Positions 46,000 to 55,576 are shown, counted from the first letter of the stretch. The stretch is 64,000 nucleotides of DNA from Verrucomicrobiia bacterium (GCA_030425385.1 JAUIAH010000006.1:124001-188000), one strand, 5' to 3'. Translations and numbers: made by a program. Notes: generated from the sequence alone by a model not told the origin.

Positions 46000-48534
46000 T
46001 TAGGGCGATTCCTTCAACTGAGTTTCGAGCTGGCGCCGCACGCCGAAGTTCAGCAGACGCCGCACCAGTTCTGACGGATCTTCCACACTGATATTCAAAT
46101 GAATCGGTGCGAACGCCTTCCCTCCTTGTGTGTTGGGAATGGGCACTTCCTCACGAGAACGCCCGCGCAAGCGCACCTGGCAGGCTGCCTCGTTGGTCTC
46201 GGGATCGAAGAAACCCATCTCAAGCTCATGCACCACCAGGTCCTTGAGCGCCATTTCCACGATCTGCAAGGCATCAGGATCGTCTGCGAGCTCCGACAAC
46301 TGCGCCCCCAGTGCCTCCTTAGCGTCCAAGCGCAGGTAGGCGGGAGCCATGGGATCCAATAGCAATCGCCCTTGTGGCAATGATAGGATGCTGTCTTTAA
46401 AGCGCAGATGCACCTGACCATCCACGCGCCCGCCCACGCGTCCTTGGAAATTCGGATAGAGTTCTGCCAGGCGTTCCAATTCGATTCCGTGGAACACGAT
46501 CACACTTTCGAAATCGGGATGCCCTGGATGGTAAGAAAGCGCCTCCATGGTAACCGCGCCGTCCAACGCCTTGGCCTGCACTTCGCGAACCAGCACAGCG
46601 CCGTCAGGACCGAGCTTGTATCGGAATTGACCATCTGTGAGGGTGAGCGCTCCCACGTCGAATCGCGAAAAGGTCGCGCGCTGATCATCGACCGTGACGA
46701 ACGGATCAAAGCTCTCGATTGCGAACGTGCCTCCGATCCCCATCCCCGTCAGTCGACGCTCCGGGTGACGGTAGTTTCCTCGAGCCAGGGTGAGTTGCAA
46801 ACGATGCTCGGGATCCCCTGCTGCCGGGATGCGAACCGTTCCCTTGGCATCGAGGAAAGCGGCCATAGGCATCTCCTTGAGTGGGTCCGAGAAAGCGCCT
46901 AACAAGGTGTTCTCAGGCAACTTCAGTTTGAGTAATTGATAGTCGATCGTGCGCTCGTCTCCGTCTCCGGGCGGCTGAATGCGTAAGCCACCAGTGAACG
47001 GCTGTTGTTGCGATTGGCCACCAAGGTCCAAAGAAAGGGCGCCCTCGAGCGTATCGAACGTGCCTGACACCGCCACCTCCTGCCAACTCACCACACTCTC
47101 ATTGCGTCGAACGTCGGCCTCCTTCCACGAAGAATGCAGGGCAATGGTCTTGAGGGGAAAGGTACCCTCAGCCTCCAACGTGCCATCGATGGAAAAGCCT
47201 AACCCTTTCCAATAGGCCTGCCACCGCTGACCGGACTGCGTCGCGGCCTGGATGGTCCATGCCCACTCACCTTCCTCCTGAAGAGAACCTGAGCACACCA
47301 CCGGGACCGGTCCGTAAACCTCACCCATGCCGTAATCGATGACGTGCTCCGCAGTGAGATGAAAGGCCTCTTGGTCGATCGTTCCTTGCAACGCTCGCAA
47401 GGTGGCCATCGGCCACGCCTGATGCAGCAAACGCGGCGCGCTGATGGCCGTCTTTCCCTCTCGATGCCCCACGGTTGCTTCGATCGCCTCTAAGCGATGA
47501 TCCAAGAACTGCGGCGCCTTCAACTGAACCGTTCCCTGCCATCCGGTATCCCCTGAATGCGATAGCTTCGCCTCCCAAGGTGTGGCGAATCCGCTAGGAT
47601 GCGTGAGATCTCCATCGGTCAGGGACACTTCCTGGTTGCCCTCATTGAGTGACCACGCAAAGCGCCCACCCGCATGCTCCCAATCGTGCCAGACCAATTC
47701 CTCTACCGCCGACTGGAAATGCGTCTCGATTCCCCCTTTAGATCCCTGCATCGTCAGCTGTCCTTCTGTCAGGGAGGCTTCGACAGGATCGATCACCCCC
47801 AGGCTGGCAGCGTCGGCATGGAGTGCCCATTGCTCAGGTGTCCATGAGGCCTTCACCTGCACCGGATCGTCGGGGGCGAGATCGATAGGGAGGACAAGGT
47901 CACCAATCGCCAGCCACTCTGGCAATTGCACCACACTCCCCCTTGCCTCGGCGGTCAGCGAGGGCGACCAGGTTCCCTCTGCCTGTAGCGAGGTGGCGCC
48001 TTCCTTCAACTGTAGGAGCCACGTTGCACCCTTGATTGTCGCCGTTCCTTCAAGCTTTCGCTGTGCGTCGCCACGCTTCAAATGAACGGTCAAGTCTTCG
48101 ATAGCCATGACGTCCATCGGCAAGGTGAAGCCGCCTCCATCCGCTTCCTGGCTGGGCTTGCCTCCTTCTCTCTGATGGGATTCCCCTCTTGACCATTGCT
48201 CCAAGTCAAGTGTCAGGGTGGCTTGGGGAAGCTGAAGGGCATGGAGACGCGAGGAGCGGACGTCTTCCCATCCGTAGGAAGCGCGGGCTACCGGTGCGTG
48301 AAATGTCCATCCGTCACCAGCGAAGGCAATCTCCGCCAGCATCGTTTTCCGGGGGCCAATGGACTCGATCTCAAATGCCTTCGATTTGAGATCGACCGCG
48401 GCGAGTGCTTGTTTGACAGCCCGCTCGGCCAGGGGCGGAAGCGCCCAGTAGGAGAAGCCAACAAGCACGAGCAAGGCGAGAAGACTCAGCCATAAGAGTC
48501 GCCAGAGCCAACGCCATGCCTTCGCCTTCTTCAC
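46000..48534 (-). CDS. ydbH: YdbH-type AsmA-like intermembrane lipid-transport protein
   Basis: An 844-residue protein with a single N-terminal membrane helix (WLSLLALLVLVGFSYWAL) and a long beta-rich periplasmic body, as in the AsmA-like bridge proteins. The C-terminal third matches the YdbH/DctA family, with GRVGGRVDGQVHLRFKDSI, LLLDPMAPAYLRL and AFAPIHLNISVEDPSELVRRLL. E. coli YdbH (879 residues) carries phospholipid across the periplasm along a hydrophobic groove, redundantly with TamB and YhdP. The start is GTG 48534, overlapping the sixA stop by 4 bp (GTGA). It is followed by ynbE and ydbL, so the full bridge set is here. Confidence 0.87.
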   Translation of the reverse strand: MKKAKAWRWLWRLLWLSLLALLVLVGFSYWALPPLAERAVKQALAAVDLKSKAFEIESIGPRKTMLAEIAFAGDGWTFHAPVARASYGWEDVRSSRLHALQLPQATLTLDLEQWSRGESHQREGGKPSQEADGGGFTLPMDVMAIEDLTVHLKRGDAQRKLEGTATIKGATWLLQLKEGATSLQAEGTWSPSLTAEARGSVVQLPEWLAIGDLVLPIDLAPDDPVQVKASWTPEQWALHADAASLGVIDPVEASLTEGQLTMQGSKGGIETHFQSAVEELVWHDWEHAGGRFAWSLNEGNQEVSLTDGDLTHPSGFATPWEAKLSHSGDTGWQGTVQLKAPQFLDHRLEAIEATVGHREGKTAISAPRLLHQAWPMATLRALQGTIDQEAFHLTAEHVIDYGMGEVYGPVPVVCSGSLQEEGEWAWTIQAATQSGQRWQAYWKGLGFSIDGTLEAEGTFPLKTIALHSSWKEADVRRNESVVSWQEVAVSGTFDTLEGALSLDLGGQSQQQPFTGGLRIQPPGDGDERTIDYQLLKLKLPENTLLGAFSDPLKEMPMAAFLDAKGTVRIPAAGDPEHRLQLTLARGNYRHPERRLTGMGIGGTFAIESFDPFVTVDDQRATFSRFDVGALTLTDGQFRYKLGPDGAVLVREVQAKALDGAVTMEALSYHPGHPDFESVIVFHGIELERLAELYPNFQGRVGGRVDGQVHLRFKDSILSLPQGRLLLDPMAPAYLRLDAKEALGAQLSELADDPDALQIVEMALKDLVVHELEMGFFDPETNEAACQVRLRGRSREEVPIPNTQGGKAFAPIHLNISVEDPSELVRRLLNFGVRRQLETQLKESP

Positions 48535-49028
48535 TCCTGGAACATCTTGGGGAACCAGTGCGAACGCAAGCGCGCGCTGTTGGGCCCGACCTCCGTCCAG
48601 GCTCCCACTTTCAACTCCAGATCCACGACGGAACAGGTGACCATCTGGACGCCAGGTGATCCTGTGAGGAAATGCACGAAGCCTTCCGAACCCGGATTGT
48701 GACCCACCATCATGGCATGTTCCACCTCATCCGGAAGGGACTGCACGACGTGGAGCAAGGCGGAAACCGGGGCCTCATAGATGGACCTCTCAAAGATAAT
48801 CTTGTCCTCGTCATACCCCATCGCCTCTGCGAGGCAACGCGCCGTTGTCGCCGCCCGCACGGCTGGGCTGGCCACCATCCGTTCAGGAAGATCCCCGCGT
48901 TCATGGAGCCGCCTACCCATGGCTGGAGCATCCCGCTGGCCACGAGCATTCAGAGGGCGATCGAAATCAGCCTGGGAGAAATCTCCCCAATCTGATTTGG
49001 CATGGCGGACGAGGGTGAGGCGACGCAT
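48531..49028 (-). CDS. sixA: Phosphohistidine phosphatase SixA-like protein
   Basis: A 165-residue histidine-phosphatase-family protein. The catalytic His is in TLVRHAKSDW (the RHG-like motif), followed by PLNARGQRDAP and the second His in MVGHNPGSEGF. The small size and the RHAKSDW form point to SixA, which in E. coli removes phosphate from histidine of the nitrogen PTS. No PTS gene is in the window. The stop lies inside the ydbH start (4-bp overlap), and its own start is 2 nt after the stop of the giant lamin-tail/CotH gene, so it is tightly embedded between them. Confidence 0.88.
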   Translation of the reverse strand: MRRLTLVRHAKSDWGDFSQADFDRPLNARGQRDAPAMGRRLHERGDLPERMVASPAVRAATTARCLAEAMGYDEDKIIFERSIYEAPVSALLHVVQSLPDEVEHAMMVGHNPGSEGFVHFLTGSPGVQMVTCSVVDLELKVGAWTEVGPNSARLRSHWFPKMFQE

Positions 49029-49030
49029 TG

Positions 49031-52000
49031 TTAGGGAGTTAAACGCAAACGCGCGTATGGATGGGTAAGGCCGACCACTACCTGCGTCAACCCATTGCCT
49101 AGATCCGTCGCTGTCCCCTCTTCAGCAACCGGCGTCCACGTTTGCAGATCAGAAGATGCCTCCACGGCAATAGTCACGCCATCTGTGCGTCTCTGGTAAG
49201 TGAGTTCAGCATCGTTCCCAGTCCATGCCGCGCGTGGACGCACCGCGCCGAGGTCAAGACCAAGCCCATACTCGCCTAACAAATTCAGGCCATCGCCATC
49301 AGGATCCGCCAAGGGATCTCCCCCTCGAGACGCCAACCATTCTTCAAAGCCTACGTTGGGCTCAGGAGCAGCCTCACCCGCTCCTGGAGACCCATGGAGG
49401 GCTGCGCTCACCGTCCAGTTTGCCGCTTCTTCAGGGTCATCGCCTAACATTCCCTTCCATACAAGCGATCGCCCTTCGCCATCCGCCTCGCGCGGCCACG
49501 GTTCGCGATCATTGTAAGAGAACTCCTCGATCACCTGATCATCTACCGCTCGCAGGCGCAGGGTCTCACCACTGTTACGCAATTGCCCCTCATAGGCACC
49601 GATCACGACCACGCCTGGATAACGTTGCTGGAAAGCCTCCAAATTCGAAACGAGAAGCCCATAGCCATTTCCAGGGATGATGGTGCCTGCTTCAAAGTCG
49701 AAATCAATCCCGCGCGTGAACCGCACACCGGCAAGATCGACTGGCCCATTGCTAACATTGTGCAATTCTAGGAACTCAAAGTCGTCCTGATTGGTGAATC
49801 CAGCGGCCGCTTCCGCATCACTAGGCGCCGCGGGATGATACATGATCTCGCTGATCACGAGGTTCTCCGCATTTGCCGATGCCCCACTGCCAATGTTCGT
49901 CACCGTGATAGCATCGTTGCCCACTGGAGAGAAGATTGATCCCGTCGTACCGAGAACATCCAAGGCTTGGATCTGAATGAGGTTCTCACCCAAGTCTAAC
50001 GGAAGCGTCAATTGCCACACATCTTGATCAATCCACTCAAGGTCATACGTGGTTCCCGCGATCACGACCTCAGCAATATTATACCAGCCTGTGCCCTCCA
50101 AGGTAACTGTGGAACTGGCCACCTCGAATGGCTCACCTGCATTGCTCGTGATCTCAAAAGGCACCTGGGGAAAGCCCGAGCGGAGTCTTCCGGCAACCGT
50201 GCGATTGCGTTGATCAATGTAGCCTGCGAAATTATTCAAGTTCTCGCGTGGCAAGAAGGTGGAGTAGTGCTCCGTCCATCGCTCCATGTACTCCCGATTC
50301 ACCACCGTTTCTAACATTTCATTCATCTGCGCATAATAGCTGCGAAAGGCGACGGGATCCTTCAGCATGTTGTTGAGATCACCATTGGCAGTGATGCCCT
50401 CAGTCGCTCCCCGGCTAAAGGTGAAGTCCATGTCCCACGGGAAGTACATGGCCTTCCCATTCGGTGGGAAATAGATGACCATGTTATGCTGCGATCCGTT
50501 GGCATAGTTGTCCCCGATGCCGAAGAGATTCTGAATGGCGTAGGCGCGCAGCCACTGCGGCACATCAACTGTAGCCCAGAGCCGCTCCACATAGTTGTCC
50601 GCATTGGCCGATCCAAACAAGTCGAGCAGATCCATGAGACGCACATAGTCATCCGCAGGCCGGTTGTTCTCAAGAAGGTAGTGCCAACGATAGGTCTCTT
50701 TGTCAGGGCCAAGATTGCGATGGGGCACGCCCGTGACCGAGTCCGGCTCAGGACGTTTCAGGCCCTCCGTGCCTCCAGTGGTGGACGTCGGGTAGTAGAT
50801 GAGTTCGTATTCGAACATCCTTCCTTCACTTCCATTCTCAAACTGAGCATCGAGGTACTCGTCATCATACCGGGCTTTGAGAAACATAGCAGAACCTTCA
50901 TGGCGGGCGTCGGGCGAAATGATGTAGATCAGATCATCATACATCCCGGGAATGTCTCCCAGGCGATTGATTGCATGTTTGACCAAGATCTCCTTCTGAC
51001 TGAATTGATTCCCGGCACCGGAGCGATCCACGGCGACCGTGCCATGCACGCCATGAAAGAGCTGGTCGCCCGGCATCTTGAGGGAGAACCCCACGCGCAC
51101 CGCCTGATTCCGCCCCCGTTGGCTTCCCTTGAGACGCACCCCCACATTGTAATAAACATGCTCTTCACGATCGATCAGCGTGCACAGCATTCGATGGTTG
51201 CTCATCACGTTTGTCACTTCATGCAAGAACTCGATATCAGGCCCTAACATGACAATGCGCAGATTGTGTCCAGGGGTGTCGCCCTGGCGGCCGTCATCCA
51301 ACGGGATCAGGCAACGGGATTCCGCTCCCGCCGCGGGCCATTGGGTCGTGTTGCCCATCGCATCGGTACCCTCAAGATAGTAATGCAGTTTGGCCTCGGT
51401 GGGCGCTCCAAAGAGATTCGTTGCCCGCTGTCCTGGGATCACTCCTTCATAGCGCTGGGTGTCGCCCACGCGATTCATGGCAATGCGTGCGAAATCTTTC
51501 CCCGGATCATCCCGCCACAAGATCTCCAAAGTCGCTATTCCGTCAGGGTCAGCAGCGTCTACGGAAATGGTGATCGGCTCCAAATGACCAGGCACTGCGG
51601 GGGCATGCTGCAGCCCAGAGTAGGCAGGACCCGGATTCTCCTCCAATCGAGAGTTGGGAGCTCCGGGCGTGCCGTGTAGGGTTGGCATCTCCAGAATTGT
51701 CTTCCGAGCCAGGTAGTTGAAATAAAGCCGGGTGTGCAGTTGCGGAGATCCCGCCAGCCACTTGGCGCGGAAGGACACTTCATAGGTATTGCCAACCTGA
51801 ATCGTTTCATTTCCCGATAAGGTCGTCTCCAACTGATTGTGCATGTGCTCGGTGGCTCCCGTTGCCAACACGTGCAAGACCGTGTTCGCCGCATCGCTAG
51901 GATCGGCTACCACCGTGGTCTTGCCGTGCCCTCCATGATTGCCGCGAAAACGCCAGTTTTGAGAGCCATCCCCGCCAAAGATGGATTGGCTAAAGGCCCG

Positions 52001-53530
52001 ATTCCGAATGAGATTGTTCGCGCTGCCATCAGGGTCTTCAACCACAGACACGTCGTCCAGAAGGAATTCTCCCGCGTCTAGCAGGCCCACATTAAATTCA
52101 TTCCATTGCCTGGGGAAGTTCGTGCCAGGAGGCCGCGTGGCTTCCCCGCGATACGTGTAGGTTTGCCAGGCACTCTTGCTCCCTTCATCACTGGCTGCCC
52201 AACTCCCAGCCTTGCTGTTATCACTGTTAGGATGGCGCAATTCCAGGCTAGATCCGCCACCGTCCGCATACTCCGGCCAGGACCCGCCCTCTGCGTAGGC
52301 CACCTCATCTGCGCGATTGCCCACGGCATCATTCAGGATGAGATGATCTTGACCATTCTGCAGCTCCCCTTGGAAATCACCCACAATGGCAATGTCAGGA
52401 TACTTGCTACGCAGAGCCTCCGCATCACCCGCGACCACCAGGAATCCTCCCGGCTCTATCACGGTGCCTTCTTCGAACTCATAGCGGATCCCACTATCAA
52501 ATTCCCATCCCGTGAGATCGACAGGAGCTTCACTGCGATTGGTCAGCTCCACCCACTCTTCGGGATTTCGCCGATACTCGACACCTTCCCCCTCCCCCTC
52601 GTAGGTCGGGCGATGATGATACATGATCTCATTGATGACGATCGCATCTTGCAAGGTCACGGCATTCATCTCTCCCTTCGTGGCTCCGGTGGAGATCATC
52701 CATTCACCACCATCAGGAAAGCGCGACCGTCCGCGGAGGCGAAGCAAGGTGGCGTCGAGCAATCGCCCTTCCCCATCCCACAGGTAGAGTCGTTGACCCT
52801 GCTCCATGTTCTCAAATCCTAACAGCGATTCATCGATAGCCACCCGCTCGCCCTCACCGACGGCCATGTCCTCAAAGGCGTAAGTCTCGCCGCCGCTCGT
52901 GGTCAATTGGTGCCCATTCAAGGCCCCCGCCGTCACGGCCAGCACCTCGACAAAGAAATCGTCCTCGTCTTGCCCGACCACCTCGTTGAGCACGAACACA
53001 GGCTCCGGCAATCCGTCGGGGAAATTCGCTTCCCCTGGAGTGCCCCCCTTCTCCGAACTCCAATGCCAAGAGTCGCCACTGGAACTCAACGCAAGAGGAT
53101 GCCGCTTGGCCAGGGTCACCCCCGAGCCATCGGGGGCCACCGGCCAGGCACCACGATCATTGTAATCGATCACACTCATGGTCCGACCCGAATTATTGAG
53201 GAGGCGCAGTTCTTCCCCATCGTCATCCAGGCGACCCTCGAACGGCCCGAGAGACCCCGGCACGCCTGCGGGATCTGACGCCACCACGAGGAAGCCATTC
53301 CCGGGCATGATGGTGCCCACGGGGAAGGTGAAATCGACCGCGCCATCCAATTCCCAGCCCGAAATATCCACATCAACTCCAAAGGTGCTCACCAGCTCCA
53401 CCCACTCCGTTTCCTCTCCCTCGGGATGATAATGCAACTCATTGAAGACGAGCACCGTGTCCTGATTAGCAAAGGCGGGAAGCGCCCATGAGAGAAACAG
53501 CGCCATCACGCCGCAGAGAGATCGAATCAT
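49031..53530 (-). CDS. Giant secreted lamin-tail/CotH kinase protein
   Basis: A 1499-residue exported protein (signal peptide ending AFANQ). It starts with lamin-tail-like (LTD) domains at about 25-140 and 300-440 (e.g. ELHYHPEGEETEWVEL and INEIMYHHRPTYEG), then a carbohydrate-binding-like region at about 465-620. A CotH kinase-type domain follows (about 755-1110), with RLKGSQRGR, KEILVKHAINR, DDLIYIIS and PWDMDFTFSRG carrying the metal-binding Asp residues. Another LTD lies near 1215-1330. The C-terminus (GDPLADPDGDGLNLLGEY...SSDLQTWTPV) is the end domain frequent in Verrucomicrobiota. CotH proteins phosphorylate secreted proteins in Bacillus; the role here is unknown. Stop lies 2 nt before sixA. 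Confidence 0.82.
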   Translation of the reverse strand: MIRSLCGVMALFLSWALPAFANQDTVLVFNELHYHPEGEETEWVELVSTFGVDVDISGWELDGAVDFTFPVGTIMPGNGFLVVASDPAGVPGSLGPFEGRLDDDGEELRLLNNSGRTMSVIDYNDRGAWPVAPDGSGVTLAKRHPLALSSSGDSWHWSSEKGGTPGEANFPDGLPEPVFVLNEVVGQDEDDFFVEVLAVTAGALNGHQLTTSGGETYAFEDMAVGEGERVAIDESLLGFENMEQGQRLYLWDGEGRLLDATLLRLRGRSRFPDGGEWMISTGATKGEMNAVTLQDAIVINEIMYHHRPTYEGEGEGVEYRRNPEEWVELTNRSEAPVDLTGWEFDSGIRYEFEEGTVIEPGGFLVVAGDAEALRSKYPDIAIVGDFQGELQNGQDHLILNDAVGNRADEVAYAEGGSWPEYADGGGSSLELRHPNSDNSKAGSWAASDEGSKSAWQTYTYRGEATRPPGTNFPRQWNEFNVGLLDAGEFLLDDVSVVEDPDGSANNLIRNRAFSQSIFGGDGSQNWRFRGNHGGHGKTTVVADPSDAANTVLHVLATGATEHMHNQLETTLSGNETIQVGNTYEVSFRAKWLAGSPQLHTRLYFNYLARKTILEMPTLHGTPGAPNSRLEENPGPAYSGLQHAPAVPGHLEPITISVDAADPDGIATLEILWRDDPGKDFARIAMNRVGDTQRYEGVIPGQRATNLFGAPTEAKLHYYLEGTDAMGNTTQWPAAGAESRCLIPLDDGRQGDTPGHNLRIVMLGPDIEFLHEVTNVMSNHRMLCTLIDREEHVYYNVGVRLKGSQRGRNQAVRVGFSLKMPGDQLFHGVHGTVAVDRSGAGNQFSQKEILVKHAINRLGDIPGMYDDLIYIISPDARHEGSAMFLKARYDDEYLDAQFENGSEGRMFEYELIYYPTSTTGGTEGLKRPEPDSVTGVPHRNLGPDKETYRWHYLLENNRPADDYVRLMDLLDLFGSANADNYVERLWATVDVPQWLRAYAIQNLFGIGDNYANGSQHNMVIYFPPNGKAMYFPWDMDFTFSRGATEGITANGDLNNMLKDPVAFRSYYAQMNEMLETVVNREYMERWTEHYSTFLPRENLNNFAGYIDQRNRTVAGRLRSGFPQVPFEITSNAGEPFEVASSTVTLEGTGWYNIAEVVIAGTTYDLEWIDQDVWQLTLPLDLGENLIQIQALDVLGTTGSIFSPVGNDAITVTNIGSGASANAENLVISEIMYHPAAPSDAEAAAGFTNQDDFEFLELHNVSNGPVDLAGVRFTRGIDFDFEAGTIIPGNGYGLLVSNLEAFQQRYPGVVVIGAYEGQLRNSGETLRLRAVDDQVIEEFSYNDREPWPREADGEGRSLVWKGMLGDDPEEAANWTVSAALHGSPGAGEAAPEPNVGFEEWLASRGGDPLADPDGDGLNLLGEYGLGLDLGAVRPRAAWTGNDAELTYQRRTDGVTIAVEASSDLQTWTPVAEEGTATDLGNGLTQVVVGLTHPYARLRLTP

Positions 53531-53638
53531 GAGAGAAAGTGGTTAAGGGTTCTGAAGAAACTAGCCAGATCCGCCCCTTTGGGTAAAGCCCTCCCGTCGG
53601 CAATTTGACACGTCTGCCTGACGCTCGGACGTTGAACC

Positions 53639-54613
53639 ATGCGATCGATCAGAGCCGCCCTGACCTCTTGCTGCCTCGTCTGTTTCCTGAATGGCACGCT
53701 CAGGGCTGATACGATCACCCTGCGGAATGGGGATCACCTGCGCGGGGAGATCCTCAGCAGGGACGAGACCCATCTCCATTTCCAAGCAGATCTCCTTCCT
53801 GAACCGTTGGCTATCCCCTTAGACAACCTTCAAGACGCCCCCGAACTCGAATCAGAGCCTGTTCCTGAATCATCCGAGGAGCCGTTGCCAACGCCCGTGG
53901 AATTGGACGTGGAGCCTGTCCCCGCGAAGGAGGGGGAGGAGAAATGGGAACTCCCTGAGAATTGGAATGCTCGAGTGCAGTTCGGCGTTTCCGATCGGCG
54001 GAGCCACAACCAGCGCCGACAGGAGCTTTCCACCGAAACCAAGCTCGCTTGGAAAGGAAAGAAGACCGAGGCGGAGTGGGTAGGCTACTATCATTACCAT
54101 AAACAGTCTGGTCTGAAATCGACTGACCGCTACGGCGGGGTTCAGCGCCTTCGGCATCGCGGTGAGGACGGCTTCTTCATCCAGGCAGAAACTCGAGCGG
54201 AGGTCGATCAGGTGACCAAGAAGCGGACGCAACTCTGTCAGACCGCCGGCCTTGGCTATGCTCCCATTTCCGAGGACAATCTCACGGTCAACATTACGCC
54301 AGGCATCAAAGGAGAAGTGATCACCAACGCTGAGAAGGAAGACCAGAACGGCACCGCCTACAAAGCCCACCTACAGCAAGATTTCCGCTGGCAGATCAAT
54401 GACACCCTCTCCGTGGGGCAAGCGCTCAACTACAGCGTTGACCCAGTGGAGACAGAAGATTGGGATCTCAACGCTACCGCTTACATTGAAACAAAGGTAA
54501 GCGAGGATGTGAATCTGCGGCTCGACTATCGCCACGAAGTGCTGAATCAGACCGAAGGCGCTCCCGACAAGGAAAGTGCTGAATTTGGCGCTTCCCTTGT
54601 CTGGGATTTCTAA
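53639..54613 (+). CDS. DUF481 family outer-membrane protein
   Basis: A 324-residue protein with a signal peptide (TSCCLVCFLNGTLRA). A short N-terminal domain (DTITLRNGDHLRGEILSRDE, like a bacterial SH3/Sm-like strand region) leads to a Pro/Glu-rich linker, and the rest is beta-rich with a regular alternation of polar and hydrophobic strands ending at the C-terminal Phe (LVWDF), as in outer-membrane beta barrels of the DUF481 family. Family members include YdiY-type proteins, induced by acid stress in E. coli. Its function is not known. It diverges from the giant CotH gene with 108 bp between starts. Confidence 0.8.
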   Translation: MRSIRAALTSCCLVCFLNGTLRADTITLRNGDHLRGEILSRDETHLHFQADLLPEPLAIPLDNLQDAPELESEPVPESSEEPLPTPVELDVEPVPAKEGEEKWELPENWNARVQFGVSDRRSHNQRRQELSTETKLAWKGKKTEAEWVGYYHYHKQSGLKSTDRYGGVQRLRHRGEDGFFIQAETRAEVDQVTKKRTQLCQTAGLGYAPISEDNLTVNITPGIKGEVITNAEKEDQNGTAYKAHLQQDFRWQINDTLSVGQALNYSVDPVETEDWDLNATAYIETKVSEDVNLRLDYRHEVLNQTEGAPDKESAEFGASLVWDF

Positions 54614-54625
54614 CAGACTCGCTGC

Positions 54626-54976
54626 GTGCCCAAGCAGAAACTGTTCTACCAATGCCAGCGCTGTGGCAACTGCTGCAAATGGCCAGGAGAAGTCGTCGTC
54701 ACCAATGAGGAGATCGACGCCATCGCGGCCCATCTCGGTCTTCCCGTGGAGACCTTTCTCGAGCGCTACACCAAGCTACGCGCCAATCGTCAGGGTCTCA
54801 CCTTGATCGAGAAGCCCAACCACGAATGCATCTTTCTCGACGGCATCGACTGCACCATCAATCCAGTCAAACCCGATCAATGCCGTGGCTTTCCCAACAC
54901 CTGGAATTTCCCAGGCTGGCAAGACGTCTGTGAGGCCATCCCCGTGCCGGTGGAGCAAGTGCAAGCTTCCAAGTGA
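54626..54976 (+). CDS. YkgJ-type cysteine-cluster protein
   Basis: A 116-residue protein of the YkgJ family with the metal-binding CQRCGNCC near the N-terminus and later Cys residues in HECIFLDG, DCTINPVK and DQCRGFP. Together they may bind a zinc ion or an iron-sulphur cluster. It starts with GTG 54626, 12 nt after the DUF481 stop, so it probably shares its transcript. Function unknown; the family is widespread in bacteria. The end, PVPVEQVQASK, includes an 18-bp piece repeated 727 bp downstream (see findings). Confidence 0.85.
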   Translation: MPKQKLFYQCQRCGNCCKWPGEVVVTNEEIDAIAAHLGLPVETFLERYTKLRANRQGLTLIEKPNHECIFLDGIDCTINPVKPDQCRGFPNTWNFPGWQDVCEAIPVPVEQVQASK

Positions 54977-55110
54977 CAAGGAACTCAAGGCCTACCACAT
55001 CCTAAATTTCCCGCAGATTCAGGAAAGCCCACAGATGCTATCCGTTGACGGATTTCTGTTAGTGCGAAACTTCGGTGGAAATTACCCGCGGGTGGCAGAA
55101 CGTTGACGTT

Positions 55111-55134
55111 AGATCCCCAAGATCTCAAGATCTC
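55111..55134 (+). promoter_or_regulatory. Tandem repeats upstream of hicBA (candidate operator)
   Basis: The stretch AGATCCCC followed by two tandem copies of AAGATCTC (55119-55126, 55127-55134) lies about 40 bp before hicB. A TTGACG -35-like hexamer is at 55103-55108, so the repeats overlap the expected -10 region. HicB proteins often repress their own promoter through repeats like these. This is a pattern-based guess. Confidence 0.4.
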
Positions 55135-55172
55135 GCGCTTGCTCCCAGGCAACTCTGACTGATATTCCAACC

Positions 55173-55385
55173 ATGAAACGACAGTTTACGGCGGTGATCC
55201 AGCAAGACGATGGCTGGTGGATTGGTTGGATAGATGAGATTCCCGGCGTCAACGCACAGGAATCCAGCCGCGAGGAGCTTATGTCTTCCCTCGCGGACGC
55301 CCTGCAAGATATTCTTGAGCTCAATCGACAACAAGCTCGTCGGGATCTGTCCGGTGAGTTTGAGGAAGTGCTGATTCCTGCATGA
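55173..55385 (+). CDS. hicB: HicB-family antitoxin
   Basis: A 70-residue antitoxin with the HicB partial RNase-H-like fold: a FTAVIQQDDGWWIGWIDEIPG strand pair, GVNAQESSREELMSSL and a long C-terminal helix (LADALQDILELNRQQARRDL). The usual C-terminal DNA-binding domain is absent or shortened, ending EEVLIPA. The gene precedes the toxin gene with a 4-bp ATGA overlap, a reversed order compared with E. coli hicAB but common in others. Neutralises the adjacent HicA toxin. Confidence 0.87.
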   Translation: MKRQFTAVIQQDDGWWIGWIDEIPGVNAQESSREELMSSLADALQDILELNRQQARRDLSGEFEEVLIPA

Positions 55386-55576
55386 AGCGGAAGGCGCTCC
55401 TCAAGCATTTGGGTGCGCACGGTTGCGAGTTGCTTCGAGAAGGAAGCAGACACTCGATTTGGTGGAAGCCGTCGTCCAGCGAAAAGTCTGCGGTGCCGAG
55501 GCATCCGACGGTTAACAAGATACTTGTGCGGAAGATCTGTCGAGAGCTCAGCGTGCCTACGCCACCCGGTATCTAA
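55382..55576 (+). CDS. hicA: HicA-family toxin (mRNA interferase)
   Basis: A 64-residue toxin with the dsRBD-like fold of HicA: KRKALLKHLGAHGCELLRE, followed by the active-site region GSRHSIW, in which the His is the expected catalytic residue, and a helix with RHPTVNKILVRKICREL. The family cleaves mRNA when the antitoxin is degraded. It begins inside the hicB stop (ATGA), and no stop or frameshift interrupts it, so the pair seems intact. It lies directly before the decayed locus at 55.7-57.1 kb. Confidence 0.87.
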   Translation: MKRKALLKHLGAHGCELLREGSRHSIWWKPSSSEKSAVPRHPTVNKILVRKICRELSVPTPPGI

